Origin: Pseudomonas silvicola
GTDB taxonomy: Bacteria > Pseudomonadota > Gammaproteobacteria > Pseudomonadales > Pseudomonadaceae
DNA: 64,000 nucleotides
NCBI RefSeq assembly: GCF_026651855.1
Contig: NZ_CP093280.1
Span: 1,156,001 to 1,220,000, forward strand
Reading direction: 5' to 3'
In this document: positions 53,567 through 61,985 of the stretch, piece after piece
Layout of the letters: every line of letters begins with the position of its first letter
Position numbering within the stretch: the first letter of the stretch is position 1
Translations under genes and position numbers: made by a program
The notes under the pieces: model-generated
Databases searched by the model: none
Told to the model about the DNA's origin: nothing
What the model saw: the letters and a program-made list of their open reading frames with translations, nothing else

Positions 53567-54715
53567 ATGAGCCTTAACATTTTCTGGTTTCTTCCCACCC
53601 ACGGCGACGGTCATTACCTTGGCACCGCCGAAGGCGCTCGCGCTGTGGACCATGGCTACCTGCAACAGATTGCCCAGGCTGCCGACCGCCTGGGGTTCGG
53701 TGGCGTGCTGATCCCAACGGGCCGGTCTTGTGAGGATTCCTGGCTGGTGGCAGCGTCGCTGATTCCGGTGACCCAGCGGCTCAAATTCCTGGTGGCCCTG
53801 CGCCCAGGCATTATTTCCCCGACGGTGGCGGCCCGCCAGGCCGCGACCCTGGACCGTCTGTCCGGTGGCCGCGCGCTATTCAACCTGGTAACCGGAGGCG
53901 ACCCTGAGGAGCTGTCTGGCGACGGCCTGTTCCTCAGCCACGAGGAGCGCTATCAAGCCTCGGTGGAATTCACCCGTATCTGGCGCCGCGTGCTGGAAGG
54001 CGAAACCGTCGACTACGACGGCGAACACATCAAGGTCAAAGGCGCCAAGCTGCTCTACCCACCGGTTCAGCAGCCGCGCCCACCGTTGTATTTCGGCGGC
54101 TCCTCCGAGGCTGCCCAAGACCTGGCTGCCGAGCAGGTGGAGTTGTACCTGACCTGGGGTGAGCCACCAGCCGCCGTGGCCGAGAAAATCGCCGAAGTGC
54201 GGGAGAAGGCCGCCAAGCTGGGCCGTACCGTGCGCTTCGGCATCCGCCTGCACGTGATCGTGCGCGAAACCAACGCCGAGGCCTGGGCCGCGGCCGACCG
54301 CCTGATCTCGCACCTGGACGATGACACCATCGCCCGCGCCCAGGCGTCGCTGGCACGCTTTGACTCGGTGGGCCAGCAACGCATGGCGGCCTTGCATGGT
54401 GGCAACCGCGACAACCTGGAAGTCAGCCCCAACCTGTGGGCGGGCGTGGGCCTGGTGCGCGGCGGTGCCGGCACGGCGCTGGTGGGCGATGGTCCGACCG
54501 TGGCCGCGCGGGTCAAGGAGTACGCCGACCTGGGTATCGATACGTTCATCTTCTCGGGCTACCCGCACCTGGAAGAGTCTTACCGCGTTGCCGAGCTGCT
54601 GTTCCCGCACCTGGACGTGCAACGCCCTGAACAGCCGCAAGGCGCCAACTACGTGAGCCCTTTCGGTGAGATGGTCGCTAACGACATTCTGCCCAAAGCC
54701 GCGTCCCAGAGCTGA
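53567..54715 (+). CDS. ssuD: FMNH2-dependent alkanesulfonate monooxygenase
   Basis: SsuD oxidises alkanesulfonates to aldehydes and sulfite. The 382-residue TIM barrel begins [17 protein letters not shown], with the active-site loop [40 protein letters not shown] and [21 protein letters not shown] (given here as the two shorter blocks [11 protein letters not shown] and [10 protein letters not shown]). Length matches E. coli SsuD (381). GGAGACAAC precedes the ATG. Confidence 0.96.
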   Translation: MSLNIFWFLPTHGDGHYLGTAEGARAVDHGYLQQIAQAADRLGFGGVLIPTGRSCEDSWLVAASLIPVTQRLKFLVALRPGIISPTVAARQAATLDRLSGGRALFNLVTGGDPEELSGDGLFLSHEERYQASVEFTRIWRRVLEGETVDYDGEHIKVKGAKLLYPPVQQPRPPLYFGGSSEAAQDLAAEQVELYLTWGEPPAAVAEKIAEVREKAAKLGRTVRFGIRLHVIVRETNAEAWAAADRLISHLDDDTIARAQASLARFDSVGQQRMAALHGGNRDNLEVSPNLWAGVGLVRGGAGTALVGDGPTVAARVKEYADLGIDTFIFSGYPHLEESYRVAELLFPHLDVQRPEQPQGANYVSPFGEMVANDILPKAASQS

Positions 54716-54724
54716 GGGCTGGTC

Positions 54725-55507
54725 ATGAACAAAATTATCCACAGGCTGGCGCCCTGGGCGCTGCCGGTATTGTTGCTGGCGGTATGGCAGTTGTCGGTGA
54801 GTGCCGGCTGGCTGTCCACGCGCATTCTGCCGGCGCCAAGCGCTGTCGTGGCGGCCGGTGTCGAATTGGTGCGCAGCGGTGAAATCTGGACCCACCTGGC
54901 CATCAGCGGCTGGCGCGCGGGCGTGGGCTTTGTCATCGGCGGCTCGCTGGGGCTGGTACTGGGCTTCGTCGTAGGCCTGTCGACATGGGGCGAGCGCCTG
55001 CTCGACAGCTCCATGCAGATGATCCGCAACGTGCCGCACCTGGCGTTGATCCCGTTGGTGATCCTGTGGTTCGGGATCGACGAGTCGGCGAAGATTTTCC
55101 TGGTTGCCCTGGGCACGCTGTTCCCCATTTACCTGAATACCTACCATGGCATCCGCAACGTCGACCCGGCATTGGTGGAAATGGCACGCAGCTATGGTTT
55201 GAGCGGCTTCGCGCTGTTCCGCCAGGTGATCCTGCCGGGGGCACTGCCTTCCATTCTGGTAGGTGTTCGCTTTGCCCTGGGTTTCATGTGGCTGACCCTG
55301 ATCGTCGCCGAAACCATTTCCGCCAGTTCCGGCATCGGCTACCTGGCCATGAACGCTCGTGAGTTCCTGCAGACCGACGTGGTAGTGCTGGCCATCGTTC
55401 TCTATGCCGTGCTCGGCAAGCTTGCCGACCTGGCTGCCCGTGGCCTGGAACGTGTGTGGCTGCGCTGGCACCCGGCTTACCAGGTTGCCAAGGGAGGTGC
55501 GGCATGA
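54725..55507 (+). CDS. ssuC: Aliphatic sulfonate ABC transporter permease
   Basis: The 260-residue membrane protein has about six helices, starting with [19 protein letters not shown], and the coupling segment [20 protein letters not shown]. It pairs with SsuB and SsuA. The stop overlaps the ssuB start by 4 bases (ATGA), as in other ssu operons. Confidence 0.95.
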   Translation: MNKIIHRLAPWALPVLLLAVWQLSVSAGWLSTRILPAPSAVVAAGVELVRSGEIWTHLAISGWRAGVGFVIGGSLGLVLGFVVGLSTWGERLLDSSMQMIRNVPHLALIPLVILWFGIDESAKIFLVALGTLFPIYLNTYHGIRNVDPALVEMARSYGLSGFALFRQVILPGALPSILVGVRFALGFMWLTLIVAETISASSGIGYLAMNAREFLQTDVVVLAIVLYAVLGKLADLAARGLERVWLRWHPAYQVAKGGAA

Positions 55508-56316
55508 ACGCGCTGAAGCAACAACCGCCGCGCCTGCTGCAAGGCATTCCGCTGGCACTGGACCGTTTGCAGAAGAGCTTTGGTAGCCGCCAGGTGCTCA
55601 AGGACATCGACCTGCACATTCCGGCTGGGCAATTCGTGGCCGTGGTCGGCCGCAGCGGCTGCGGCAAGAGCACCTTGCTGCGCCTGCTGGCGGGGCTCGA
55701 CAAGCCCAGCGCCGGCAAGCTGCTGGCAGGCTCCGCGCCGTTGAGCGAAGCCCGTGACGACACTCGCCTGATGTTCCAGGAAGCGCGCCTGCTGCCCTGG
55801 AAAAAAGTCATCGATAACGTGGGCCTCGGCCTCAAGGGTAACTGGCGGCCCAAGGCCCTGGAGGCGCTGGAAGCCGTGGGCCTGGCCGAGCGCGCCAACG
55901 AGTGGCCGGCAGCCCTGTCGGGCGGCCAGAAACAACGTGTGGCCCTGGCCCGCGCCCTGATCCACAAACCACGCTTGCTGTTGCTCGATGAGCCGCTGGG
56001 CGCGCTGGATGCCCTGACGCGTATCGAAATGCAGCAACTGATCGAACGCCTGTGGAAGCAGCATGGCTTCACGGTGCTGTTGGTCACCCATGACGTGGCC
56101 GAGGCGGTTGCGGTCGCCGACCGGGTCATTCTGATCGAAGACGGCGAGATCGGCCTGGACCTCACTGTCGACTTGCCACGCCCACGTGCCCGCGGCTCGC
56201 ACCGCCTGGCGGCGCTGGAAACCGAAGTACTCAACCGTGTGTTGTCGCTGCCGGGCACACCGCCCGAACCGGAACCCACGGCCCCGTTGCCCACGCAATT
56301 GCGCTGGGCACTCTGA
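55504..56316 (+). CDS. ssuB: Aliphatic sulfonate ABC transporter ATP-binding protein
   Basis: The 270-residue ATPase shows Walker [25 protein letters not shown], signature LSGGQKQR, Walker [14 protein letters not shown] and switch His in [11 protein letters not shown]. The C-terminal about 35 residues are Pro-rich and not part of the core. The frame is open to 55456, but the ATG at 55504 fits the coupling with ssuC. Confidence 0.95.
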   Translation: MNALKQQPPRLLQGIPLALDRLQKSFGSRQVLKDIDLHIPAGQFVAVVGRSGCGKSTLLRLLAGLDKPSAGKLLAGSAPLSEARDDTRLMFQEARLLPWKKVIDNVGLGLKGNWRPKALEALEAVGLAERANEWPAALSGGQKQRVALARALIHKPRLLLLDEPLGALDALTRIEMQQLIERLWKQHGFTVLLVTHDVAEAVAVADRVILIEDGEIGLDLTVDLPRPRARGSHRLAALETEVLNRVLSLPGTPPEPEPTAPLPTQLRWAL

Positions 56317-56348
56317 ATCACTCCCCTCGTTTGAACAGGAAGAACCTC

Positions 56349-56564
56349 ATGACTATCAAAGCGATCAACGTGCGTAACCAGTTCAAGGGCACCGTCAAGG
56401 AAATCATCGAAGGCCCGGTGCTGTCGGAAATCGACGTGCAGACGGCTTCCGGTATCGTCACTTCGGTGATCACCACCCGTTCGGTGCGTGAGCTGGAACT
56501 GGTGATCGGCAGTGAAGTGATTGCCTTCGTCAAATCCACCGAAGTGTCGATCGCCAAGCTGTAA
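56349..56564 (+). CDS. ssuF: Molybdopterin-binding-like (TOBE) protein SsuF
   Basis: The 71-residue protein is a single TOBE/Mop domain: INVRNQFKGTVKEIIEGPV, then EIDVQTASGIVTSVITTRS, then GSEVIAFVKSTEVSIAKL. SsuF is found at the end of Pseudomonas putida ssu operons and is needed for growth on some organosulfur compounds; its exact action is unknown. AGGAAGAACC precedes the ATG. Confidence 0.93.
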   Translation: MTIKAINVRNQFKGTVKEIIEGPVLSEIDVQTASGIVTSVITTRSVRELELVIGSEVIAFVKSTEVSIAKL

Positions 56565-56585
56565 CCACGGCTGCGTCATGTTCAA

Positions 56586-56617
56586 CCCCGCCGGGCTTGC
56601 GCCCGGCGGGGTTTTTT
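56586..56617 (+). terminator. Rho-independent terminator of the ssu operon
   Basis: CCCCGCCGGGC (56586-56596) pairs with GCCCGGCGGGG (56601-56611) around TTGC, followed by six T. Confidence 0.95.
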
Positions 56618-56643
56618 CATTTCCGTTTTCTGGAAACATTTTC

Positions 56644-56697
56644 TCACGCGTGATGTGTTGCGGGTTTCTGCAGAGGGTGTATGTTTATCACATGTGA
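56644..56697. promoter_or_regulatory. Paired TCAC-N2-GTGA palindromes upstream of yjfI
   Basis: TCACGCGTGA (56644-56653) and TCACATGTGA (56688-56697; extended TATCACATGTGATA from 56686) are centred 44 bp apart, about four helical turns. The second ends 15 bp before the ATG. They are good candidates for cooperative sites of a regulator of this cluster. No regulator gene is adjacent. Confidence 0.5.
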
Positions 56698-56712
56698 TAC
56701 GGAATCGACCCG

Positions 56713-57369
56713 ATGGCAAGCAAGGCTGGCAACGACAAGGCAACGGTAAAGAAGGCCCCCGCGGAGAAGAAAACCTCCAGCTTCTACATGAAGAAAATGC
56801 GGGCCGGGCTGGCCGATGCCGGGTATGTGAAACATGAAGCCTGGGTGCTCCCAGAGAACCGCGGGGTGCTCAAGCAGGTTGAAAAACAGCTCCGCCAGCC
56901 TGTGATGGCCGGCACTTTCAAGTTGGAGGAACACATGACCACAGCGGAGAAATGGACCCTCGACCGCCTTCACCAGGCCTTTCAGGCCCTGGATGAAGTG
57001 GCGTCGAAGGAAATCACCCTGACCCTGGTGCAAGGGGCCGAACAAAGCCTGAAGCTGGAAATGAACGAGTACGGCGGCCTGCCGATTCACATTGCCGTGG
57101 TGGGCGAGCAGATCATCGTCGACACGGTGCTGGTGGATGTCGATTCCATCAAGGACGTGGCCCGTTTCAACGACGCCGTGCTGCGCAGCCGCGAGATGTT
57201 CCCGTTGTCGTCCATCGGCCTGGAAGTGATGCCCAACGGGCAGACTGTATACAACATGTTCGGCGCCTTGAGTGCCAATTCGAGCCTGACCAACGTGGTG
57301 ACCGAAGTGTTCACCCTGGTCGACAACGTACAACGCGCCGCCGATGCCTTCGAAGGCTTCTTCAAGTAA
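56713..57369 (+). CDS. yjfI: YjfI family protein (DUF2170)
   Basis: The 218-residue protein has a charged, low-complexity N-terminus (ASKAGNDKATVKKAPAEKKT), a short KMRAGLADAGYVKHEAWVLP motif, and from about residue 75 a DUF2170 domain (GGLPIHIAVVGEQIIVDTVL, NMFGALSANSSLTNVVTEVF). The Lys-rich N-terminal part is an addition to the usual about 130-residue form. The function is unknown; it always sits with PspA-type proteins in this cluster. It starts the operon, 17 bp ahead of pspA. Confidence 0.88.
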   Translation: MASKAGNDKATVKKAPAEKKTSSFYMKKMRAGLADAGYVKHEAWVLPENRGVLKQVEKQLRQPVMAGTFKLEEHMTTAEKWTLDRLHQAFQALDEVASKEITLTLVQGAEQSLKLEMNEYGGLPIHIAVVGEQIIVDTVLVDVDSIKDVARFNDAVLRSREMFPLSSIGLEVMPNGQTVYNMFGALSANSSLTNVVTEVFTLVDNVQRAADAFEGFFK

Positions 57370-57386
57370 CGCCAAGGAGTAACGAC

Positions 57387-58091
57387 ATGAGTAATCAATC
57401 CATCTGGAGCAAGTTGTTCACGGCGCTGCGCGGTGGTGCCAGCGAGGTGGGCGAGTCCATCGTCGACCAGCAGGCCCTGCGTATCCTGGACCAGGAAATT
57501 CGTGACGCCGACACTGCCCTGGCCAATGCCAAGCGCGAACTGGTGACCATCATGGCCAAGCACAAGCTGGCCACCGACCGCGTGGCCCAGTACGACGCCC
57601 GTATCGGCGACCTGGAAAGCAAGGCGCTGGCGGCGATGAAAGCCGAGCGCAACGACCTGGCCCATGAAGTGGCCGAAGCCATCGCCGTGCAGGTCAACGA
57701 GCGTGAGGCCGAGCACAAGCAGGCCGTGGAGTTTGGCGGTTACGTCGAGAAGATGCGCAAGGACATCACCAAGGCCGAGGCCCGCATCAAGAGCCTGCGC
57801 CAGCAGGTGGACGTGGCCAAGGCCCGCGAAAGCGTGCAGAAGGCTCAGGTCAGTGCTTCCATCGCCAATGGCGGCGCCAACGGCAAGCTGGAAACCGCCG
57901 TGGGCACCCTGAACCGCCTGCAGGCCAAGCAGGAGCAGCGCGCTGCCGAACTGGAGGCCCAGGACCAACTGGCCGAGGCCTCCACCGGCAATGACCTGGA
58001 GCGCAAGCTCAAGGAAGCCGGCATCGTCCCGGACACCGGCAGCGCCGACGCCATCCTGGAACGCCTGCGCAAGCAGCAGGCCGGCCAGTAA
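57387..58091 (+). CDS. yjfJ: PspA/IM30-family membrane-remodelling protein (YjfJ)
   Basis: The 234-residue protein is long coiled coil (about residues 25-215) with the family start WSKLFTALRGGASEVGESIV, DQQALRILDQEIRDADTALA, and heptads rich in Ala, Lys and Glu. PspA-type proteins assemble as ESCRT-III-like rods on damaged inner membrane. In this cluster YjfJ stands in place of classic PspA, with no PspB, PspC or PspF near. AAGGAG precedes the ATG. A palindromic repeat follows. Confidence 0.92.
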   Translation: MSNQSIWSKLFTALRGGASEVGESIVDQQALRILDQEIRDADTALANAKRELVTIMAKHKLATDRVAQYDARIGDLESKALAAMKAERNDLAHEVAEAIAVQVNEREAEHKQAVEFGGYVEKMRKDITKAEARIKSLRQQVDVAKARESVQKAQVSASIANGGANGKLETAVGTLNRLQAKQEQRAAELEAQDQLAEASTGNDLERKLKEAGIVPDTGSADAILERLRKQQAGQ

Positions 58092-58100
58092 CGTTCTTCT

Positions 58101-58186
58101 GCAGGACCGGGCGAAGCTCGGGAAAAGAGCCCGCGTGATCGCCGATACAGCGCGGTGCCTTCTTCCCGAGCCTCGCCCGGTCTTGC
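58101..58186. repeat. Palindromic repeat of the same family as 43236-43364
   Basis: GCAGGACCGGGCGAAGCTCG then GGAA (58101-58124) is inverted at 58163-58186 with two mismatches, around a 38-bp loop. It lies between yjfJ and the rhomboid gene, where it may lower downstream expression. Confidence 0.75.
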
Positions 58187-58213
58187 GGGGTTTGGCATCA
58201 CAGGGAGAGCGCA

Positions 58214-58762
58214 GTGATCACTGCCAAGGATTTCCAGCCCGTACTCTGGGTCGCCGGGGTGATGTGCGTGGTGCAGGTGCTCAACCTGCTCTCCGGCTAC
58301 AGCCTGAACACCTACGGCCTGCTGCCGCGTTCGGCCCAGGGTCTGCTGGGTATCATCAGCGCACCGTTCCTGCATGGCTCGCTATGGCACCTGCTGGGCA
58401 ACCTGGTGCCGTTCATCGTCCTGGGTACGCTGGTGGCCAAGGACGGTGTCGGCCGGTTTCTCGCCGCCAGCGGCCTGATCGTCCTGGTTGGCGGCCTGCT
58501 GGTATGGCTGTTCGGCCGTGGCTACTACCATGTGGGCGCCAGTGGCTGGGTGTTTGGCCTGTGGGTATACGTCGTGGCGCGTGCCTGGTTCCACCACAGC
58601 TGGGCCAATCTCTTGTGTGCCGCGGCGGCCCTGCTGCTGTACGGTGGGCTGGTCTACGGTTTTCTGCCACGCTATGGCGTTTCGTTCGAATCCCATATCG
58701 CCGGTGCGGTGGCGGGGTTCGTGGCGGCACGGGTGCTTTTGCGCAAAGAAGAAGGAGTCTGA
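58214..58762 (+). CDS. Rhomboid-family intramembrane serine protease
   Basis: The 182-residue membrane protein has about six helices. The family motifs are present: HGSLWHLLGNLVPF (helix 2 His and Asn), the catalytic Ser in GASGWVFGL (GxSG), and the catalytic His in SHIAGAVAGF. It should therefore be an active protease in the inner membrane. Its place between PspA and DUF2491 suggests a quality-control or signalling role within the cluster; substrates are unknown. GGGAGAGC precedes the ATG. Confidence 0.88.
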   Translation: MITAKDFQPVLWVAGVMCVVQVLNLLSGYSLNTYGLLPRSAQGLLGIISAPFLHGSLWHLLGNLVPFIVLGTLVAKDGVGRFLAASGLIVLVGGLLVWLFGRGYYHVGASGWVFGLWVYVVARAWFHHSWANLLCAAAALLLYGGLVYGFLPRYGVSFESHIAGAVAGFVAARVLLRKEEGV

Positions 58763-58764
58763 AG

Positions 58765-59418
58765 ATGGGTTGGTTCACACAGTTCATGGGGCTGGAAGCA
58801 CCCGCCGCCGCCAAGCCGCAGGCCGCGGTGGAGGGCGCGCTGGGCCTGGCCCAGGGCCGTTCGGTGAGCTTCGACAATAGCCTCAAGCTGCTGCTCGACG
58901 GTGGCAGCAAAGTGATCATCCCGCCCACCCAGCAGATCTTCAGCGTGGGCACGGTGGACCTGGGCCAGTCCCAGTGGTTGAACCGCTATTACATGGACGA
59001 CGAAGATTACTGGCTGCAGGTGCACACCACGGGTGACCGCGATGGCCAGGTCGAATCGGTGATCCTGTTCAACTACCTGCGCTACGCCACCATCAGCAGC
59101 AACGACGAGCTGCAACGGTTGGCGGGCCCCAACAGTGACATCGGCCTGCCCACCTATAACCTCGACGGCGTGCAATACACCCGCGAGTGGGGCACCGAGG
59201 CTGGGCAAACCGAACTGACCGACCTGCGTGAACGGGTCGTCAACCCCAACGAGTCCTACGTGGTCGAGCACCGCGCCATGCTGTACGCCCGTGATACCGG
59301 GCTGACCGACCGCCGCGAATTCCTGCTGTTCTCGGTGGAACAGGACGAGGAGGGCACCGTCAGCCTGAGCGCCTCGCTGGGCATTTCGCTGTACCCCACC
59401 GACTTGAACATCCTCTGA
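58765..59418 (+). CDS. yjfK: YjfK family protein (DUF2491), intact copy
   Basis: The 217-residue soluble protein begins GWFTQFMGLEAPAAAKPQAA and carries DUF2491 sequence such as FSVGTVDLGQSQWLNRYYM, DEDYWLQVHTTGD and RREFLLFSVEQDEEG. The function is unknown. GAAGGAG precedes the ATG, 2 bp after the rhomboid stop. Its codon 125 (Asp) marks the left breakpoint of a tandem duplication: the last 93 codons are repeated at 61243-61524 as the tail of a chimera. Confidence 0.9.
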   Translation: MGWFTQFMGLEAPAAAKPQAAVEGALGLAQGRSVSFDNSLKLLLDGGSKVIIPPTQQIFSVGTVDLGQSQWLNRYYMDDEDYWLQVHTTGDRDGQVESVILFNYLRYATISSNDELQRLAGPNSDIGLPTYNLDGVQYTREWGTEAGQTELTDLRERVVNPNESYVVEHRAMLYARDTGLTDRREFLLFSVEQDEEGTVSLSASLGISLYPTDLNIL

Positions 59419-59436
59419 CATCCATAGGGACATGCC

Positions 59437-59865
59437 ATGCTAGAAGCACTTTCGATTTCGCTGAACCCCACCGCCGTGCTGGGGTTCCTGTTGTACGTGG
59501 TGGGGGCGGGGATGTTCCTCGTGCTGTTCCAGTTCATCTACACGCGCATGACCCCGCACAAGGAGTTCGAGCTGATTCGCGAGGGCAACGTCGCCGCTGC
59601 CATCGCCCTGGGCGGCGCCATCATCGGCTTCGCCATTCCGGCCAGCAACGTCATTGCCTATTCCATCAGCCTGCTGGACTTCGTGGTCTGGGCACTGATC
59701 GCCGGCGTGGTGCAGCTTTTGGCATTCTTCGCCGCCAGCCTGGTGCTCAAGGGCGTATCGGCGCGCATCCAGCGCGGTGAGGTAGCTACCGGTATCTACG
59801 TAGCCGCCGTGGCGATCAGCGTCGGCATGCTCAATGCCGCCTGCATGACGCCCAACACCAACTGA
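59437..59865 (+). CDS. yjfL: YjfL family membrane protein (DUF350), copy 1
   Basis: The 142-residue protein has four membrane helices: GFLLYVVGAGMFLVLFQFIY, AAAIALGGAIIGFAIPASNV, LLDFVVWALIAGVVQLLAFF, and a C-terminal VAAVAISVGMLNAACM. DUF350 pairs often duplicate within one protein; here it is the single two-unit form. The function is unknown, but it is tied to PspA and ATP-grasp genes in many bacteria. An identical copy lies at 61543-61971. Confidence 0.92.
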   Translation: MLEALSISLNPTAVLGFLLYVVGAGMFLVLFQFIYTRMTPHKEFELIREGNVAAAIALGGAIIGFAIPASNVIAYSISLLDFVVWALIAGVVQLLAFFAASLVLKGVSARIQRGEVATGIYVAAVAISVGMLNAACMTPNTN

Positions 59866-59879
59866 TCGCGGAGCCAGGG

Positions 59880-60614
59880 ATGAAACGAAGCAAGTACGTA
59901 CAACTCTCGCTGGCCGCCTCGGTGGCGCTGGCGGTGGCCGGCTGTGGCGCGCCGGAGAAGACTTACCAGGTGAAGAAAACCTTCGACTTCAAGACGGTGG
60001 CCGAATGCACCGCGCAGAAGTTTCCCGTGGACGTGTGTTCCGATGCCTATATCGCCGCGCTCAGCCAGCACCGCAAGATTGCCCCGGTGTACGACAACAA
60101 GGCTGACTGCGAAGCCGACTTCGTGCCGGACTACTGCCAGGTCGACTCGGCCGGCAAGTACATGCCCCAGCTGGGCGGTTTCGAGGTGGATGCCGACGGC
60201 ACCGTCACCCAGTCGCAGCTGGATTCGGCCAAGGCCGAGGTGGCCCGCAGCGGCGGTGACAGCAGCGGGGGCGGCTTCAATGGCAGCGGCTTGCTGACAG
60301 GTCTGCTCATCGGCCACATGCTGAGCAGCAGCACCGGCAATTTCAGGTCGGCGCCGGTGTACCAGTACCGTGACGACCGTGGCAATTACGCCAGCTCCAC
60401 CCTGGGGGCGCGCATCAACAGCGGCGCCACGTTCTCGCGCTCGCGTCAGAGCGAGTCGGGCAACGGCTATAGCAGTGGTGGCGGTAGCTTCGGGCGTATC
60501 AACGCCAACCCGGTGTCGGTCCGGCAGGCCACCACCCGCGGTGGTTTCGGCAGTTCGGCCACGGCCCGCAGCGGCTGGAGCGGTTCGTCGTCGCGCAGCA
60601 GTTTCGGCGGTTGA
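59880..60614 (+). CDS. yjfM: YjfM/YgiB-family lipoprotein (DUF1190), copy 1
   Basis: The 244-residue protein has a signal peptide ending in the lipobox VAGC (Cys near residue 22), so it is an anchored lipoprotein. The DUF1190 region has paired Cys (ECTAQKFPVDVC and CEADFVPDYCQ) and a Ser/Gly-rich C-terminal tail (about 155-244) that looks unstructured, ending SSSRSSFGG. The function is unknown. In E. coli YgiB pairs with the Gsp-synthetase homologue YgiC; here too it precedes yjfC. Identical copy at 61986-62720. Confidence 0.92.
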   Translation: MKRSKYVQLSLAASVALAVAGCGAPEKTYQVKKTFDFKTVAECTAQKFPVDVCSDAYIAALSQHRKIAPVYDNKADCEADFVPDYCQVDSAGKYMPQLGGFEVDADGTVTQSQLDSAKAEVARSGGDSSGGGFNGSGLLTGLLIGHMLSSSTGNFRSAPVYQYRDDRGNYASSTLGARINSGATFSRSRQSESGNGYSSGGGSFGRINANPVSVRQATTRGGFGSSATARSGWSGSSSRSSFGG

Positions 60615-60621
60615 GGGCAGC

Positions 60622-61524
60622 ATGAAGAAAATCGCCATCGCCGAACGCCCCGACTGGAAACAGACCGCCGAACGCCTGGGCTTCATGTTCCATACCATCG
60701 ATGGCGAGCCCTATTGGGATGAAAGCGCCTACTACCAGTTCACCCTCAAGCAGATCGAGGACGACCTGGAAGACCCGACCCAGGCCCTTCATGAACTGTG
60801 CATGGACCTGGTCAGCGAGGTGGTGAACAGCGAGGAAAAACTGGAGCGCCTGAGCATCCCCCCGGCGTTCCATGACCTGGTGCGCACCTCCTGGCGCGAA
60901 GGCCACCCGCACCTATACGGGCGCATGGACTTCTCCTACGACGGTACCGGTCCGGCCAAGTTGCTGGAGCTGAACTACGACACCCCCACCAGCCTGTACG
61001 AGGCAGCGGCCTTCCAGTGGGGCTGGCTGGAGCAGTGCATCGAGCGCGGCATGCTGCCGGCTTCGGTGGACCAGTTCAACAGCATCGACACGCGCCTGCA
61101 CGAGGCCTTCGCCGCGCTGAATATCCAGCGGCCGTTCTATTTCGCTTCGATAAAAGGCTCGGTGGAAGACAAGGCGACCACTGACTACCTGCGCTTGGTC
61201 GCCGAGAAGGTCGGTATAGAGTCACGGCACATCGACCTGGAAGACATCGGCCTGCCCACCTATAACCTCGACGGCGTGCAATACACCCGCGAGTGGGGCA
61301 CCGAGGCTGGGCAAACCGAACTGACCGACCTGCGTGAACGGGTCGTCAACCCCAACGAGTCCTACGTGGTCGAGCACCGCGCCATGCTGTACGCCCGTGA
61401 TACCGGGCTGACCGACCGCCGCGAATTCCTGCTGTTCTCGGTGGAACAGGACGAGGAGGGCACCGTCAGCCTGAGCGCCTCGCTGGGCATTTCGCTGTAC
61501 CCCACCGACTTGAACATCCTCTGA
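60622..61524 (+). CDS. In-frame chimera: YjfC N-terminus fused to YjfK C-terminus
   Basis: The 300-residue frame reads as YjfC for residues 1-211 (KKIAIAERPDWKQTAERLGF, ELNYDTPTSLYEAAA) and then switches to the last part of YjfK (PTYNLDGVQYTREWGTEAGQ to YPTDLNIL). The switch lies in the shared GACATCGGCCTGC at 61243-61255, in the same reading frame in both parents. It lacks 173 residues of the ATP-grasp enzyme, so enzyme activity is unlikely. Its start signals are those of yjfC. It is a direct product of the tandem duplication. Confidence 0.9.
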   Translation: MKKIAIAERPDWKQTAERLGFMFHTIDGEPYWDESAYYQFTLKQIEDDLEDPTQALHELCMDLVSEVVNSEEKLERLSIPPAFHDLVRTSWREGHPHLYGRMDFSYDGTGPAKLLELNYDTPTSLYEAAAFQWGWLEQCIERGMLPASVDQFNSIDTRLHEAFAALNIQRPFYFASIKGSVEDKATTDYLRLVAEKVGIESRHIDLEDIGLPTYNLDGVQYTREWGTEAGQTELTDLRERVVNPNESYVVEHRAMLYARDTGLTDRREFLLFSVEQDEEGTVSLSASLGISLYPTDLNIL

Positions 61525-61542
61525 CATCCATAGGGACATGCC

Positions 61543-61971
61543 ATGCTAGAAGCACTTTCGATTTCGCTGAACCCCACCGCCGTGCTGGGGTTCCTGTTGT
61601 ACGTGGTGGGGGCGGGGATGTTCCTCGTGCTGTTCCAGTTCATCTACACGCGCATGACCCCGCACAAGGAGTTCGAGCTGATTCGCGAGGGCAACGTCGC
61701 CGCTGCCATCGCCCTGGGCGGCGCCATCATCGGCTTCGCCATTCCGGCCAGCAACGTCATTGCCTATTCCATCAGCCTGCTGGACTTCGTGGTCTGGGCA
61801 CTGATCGCCGGCGTGGTGCAGCTTTTGGCATTCTTCGCCGCCAGCCTGGTGCTCAAGGGCGTATCGGCGCGCATCCAGCGCGGTGAGGTAGCTACCGGTA
61901 TCTACGTAGCCGCCGTGGCGATCAGCGTCGGCATGCTCAATGCCGCCTGCATGACGCCCAACACCAACTGA
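61543..61971 (+). CDS. yjfL: YjfL family membrane protein (DUF350), copy 2
   Basis: Identical 142-residue repeat of the gene at 59437-59865, with the same upstream spacing (18 bp after the preceding stop), now following the chimera instead of yjfK. Both copies should be translated alike. The dosage of this membrane protein relative to yjfK and yjfC would double. Confidence 0.92.
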   Translation: MLEALSISLNPTAVLGFLLYVVGAGMFLVLFQFIYTRMTPHKEFELIREGNVAAAIALGGAIIGFAIPASNVIAYSISLLDFVVWALIAGVVQLLAFFAASLVLKGVSARIQRGEVATGIYVAAVAISVGMLNAACMTPNTN

Positions 61972-61985
61972 TCGCGGAGCCAGGG

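Larger units (their letters stand above)
59137..61242 (+). repeat. Tandem duplication unit 1 (2,106 bp)
   Basis: Spans from inside yjfK through yjfL and yjfM into yjfC. Every position inspected is identical to unit 2. The bounding microhomology is GACATCGGCCTGC at 59137-59149, 61243-61255 and 63349-63361. Confidence 0.97.
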
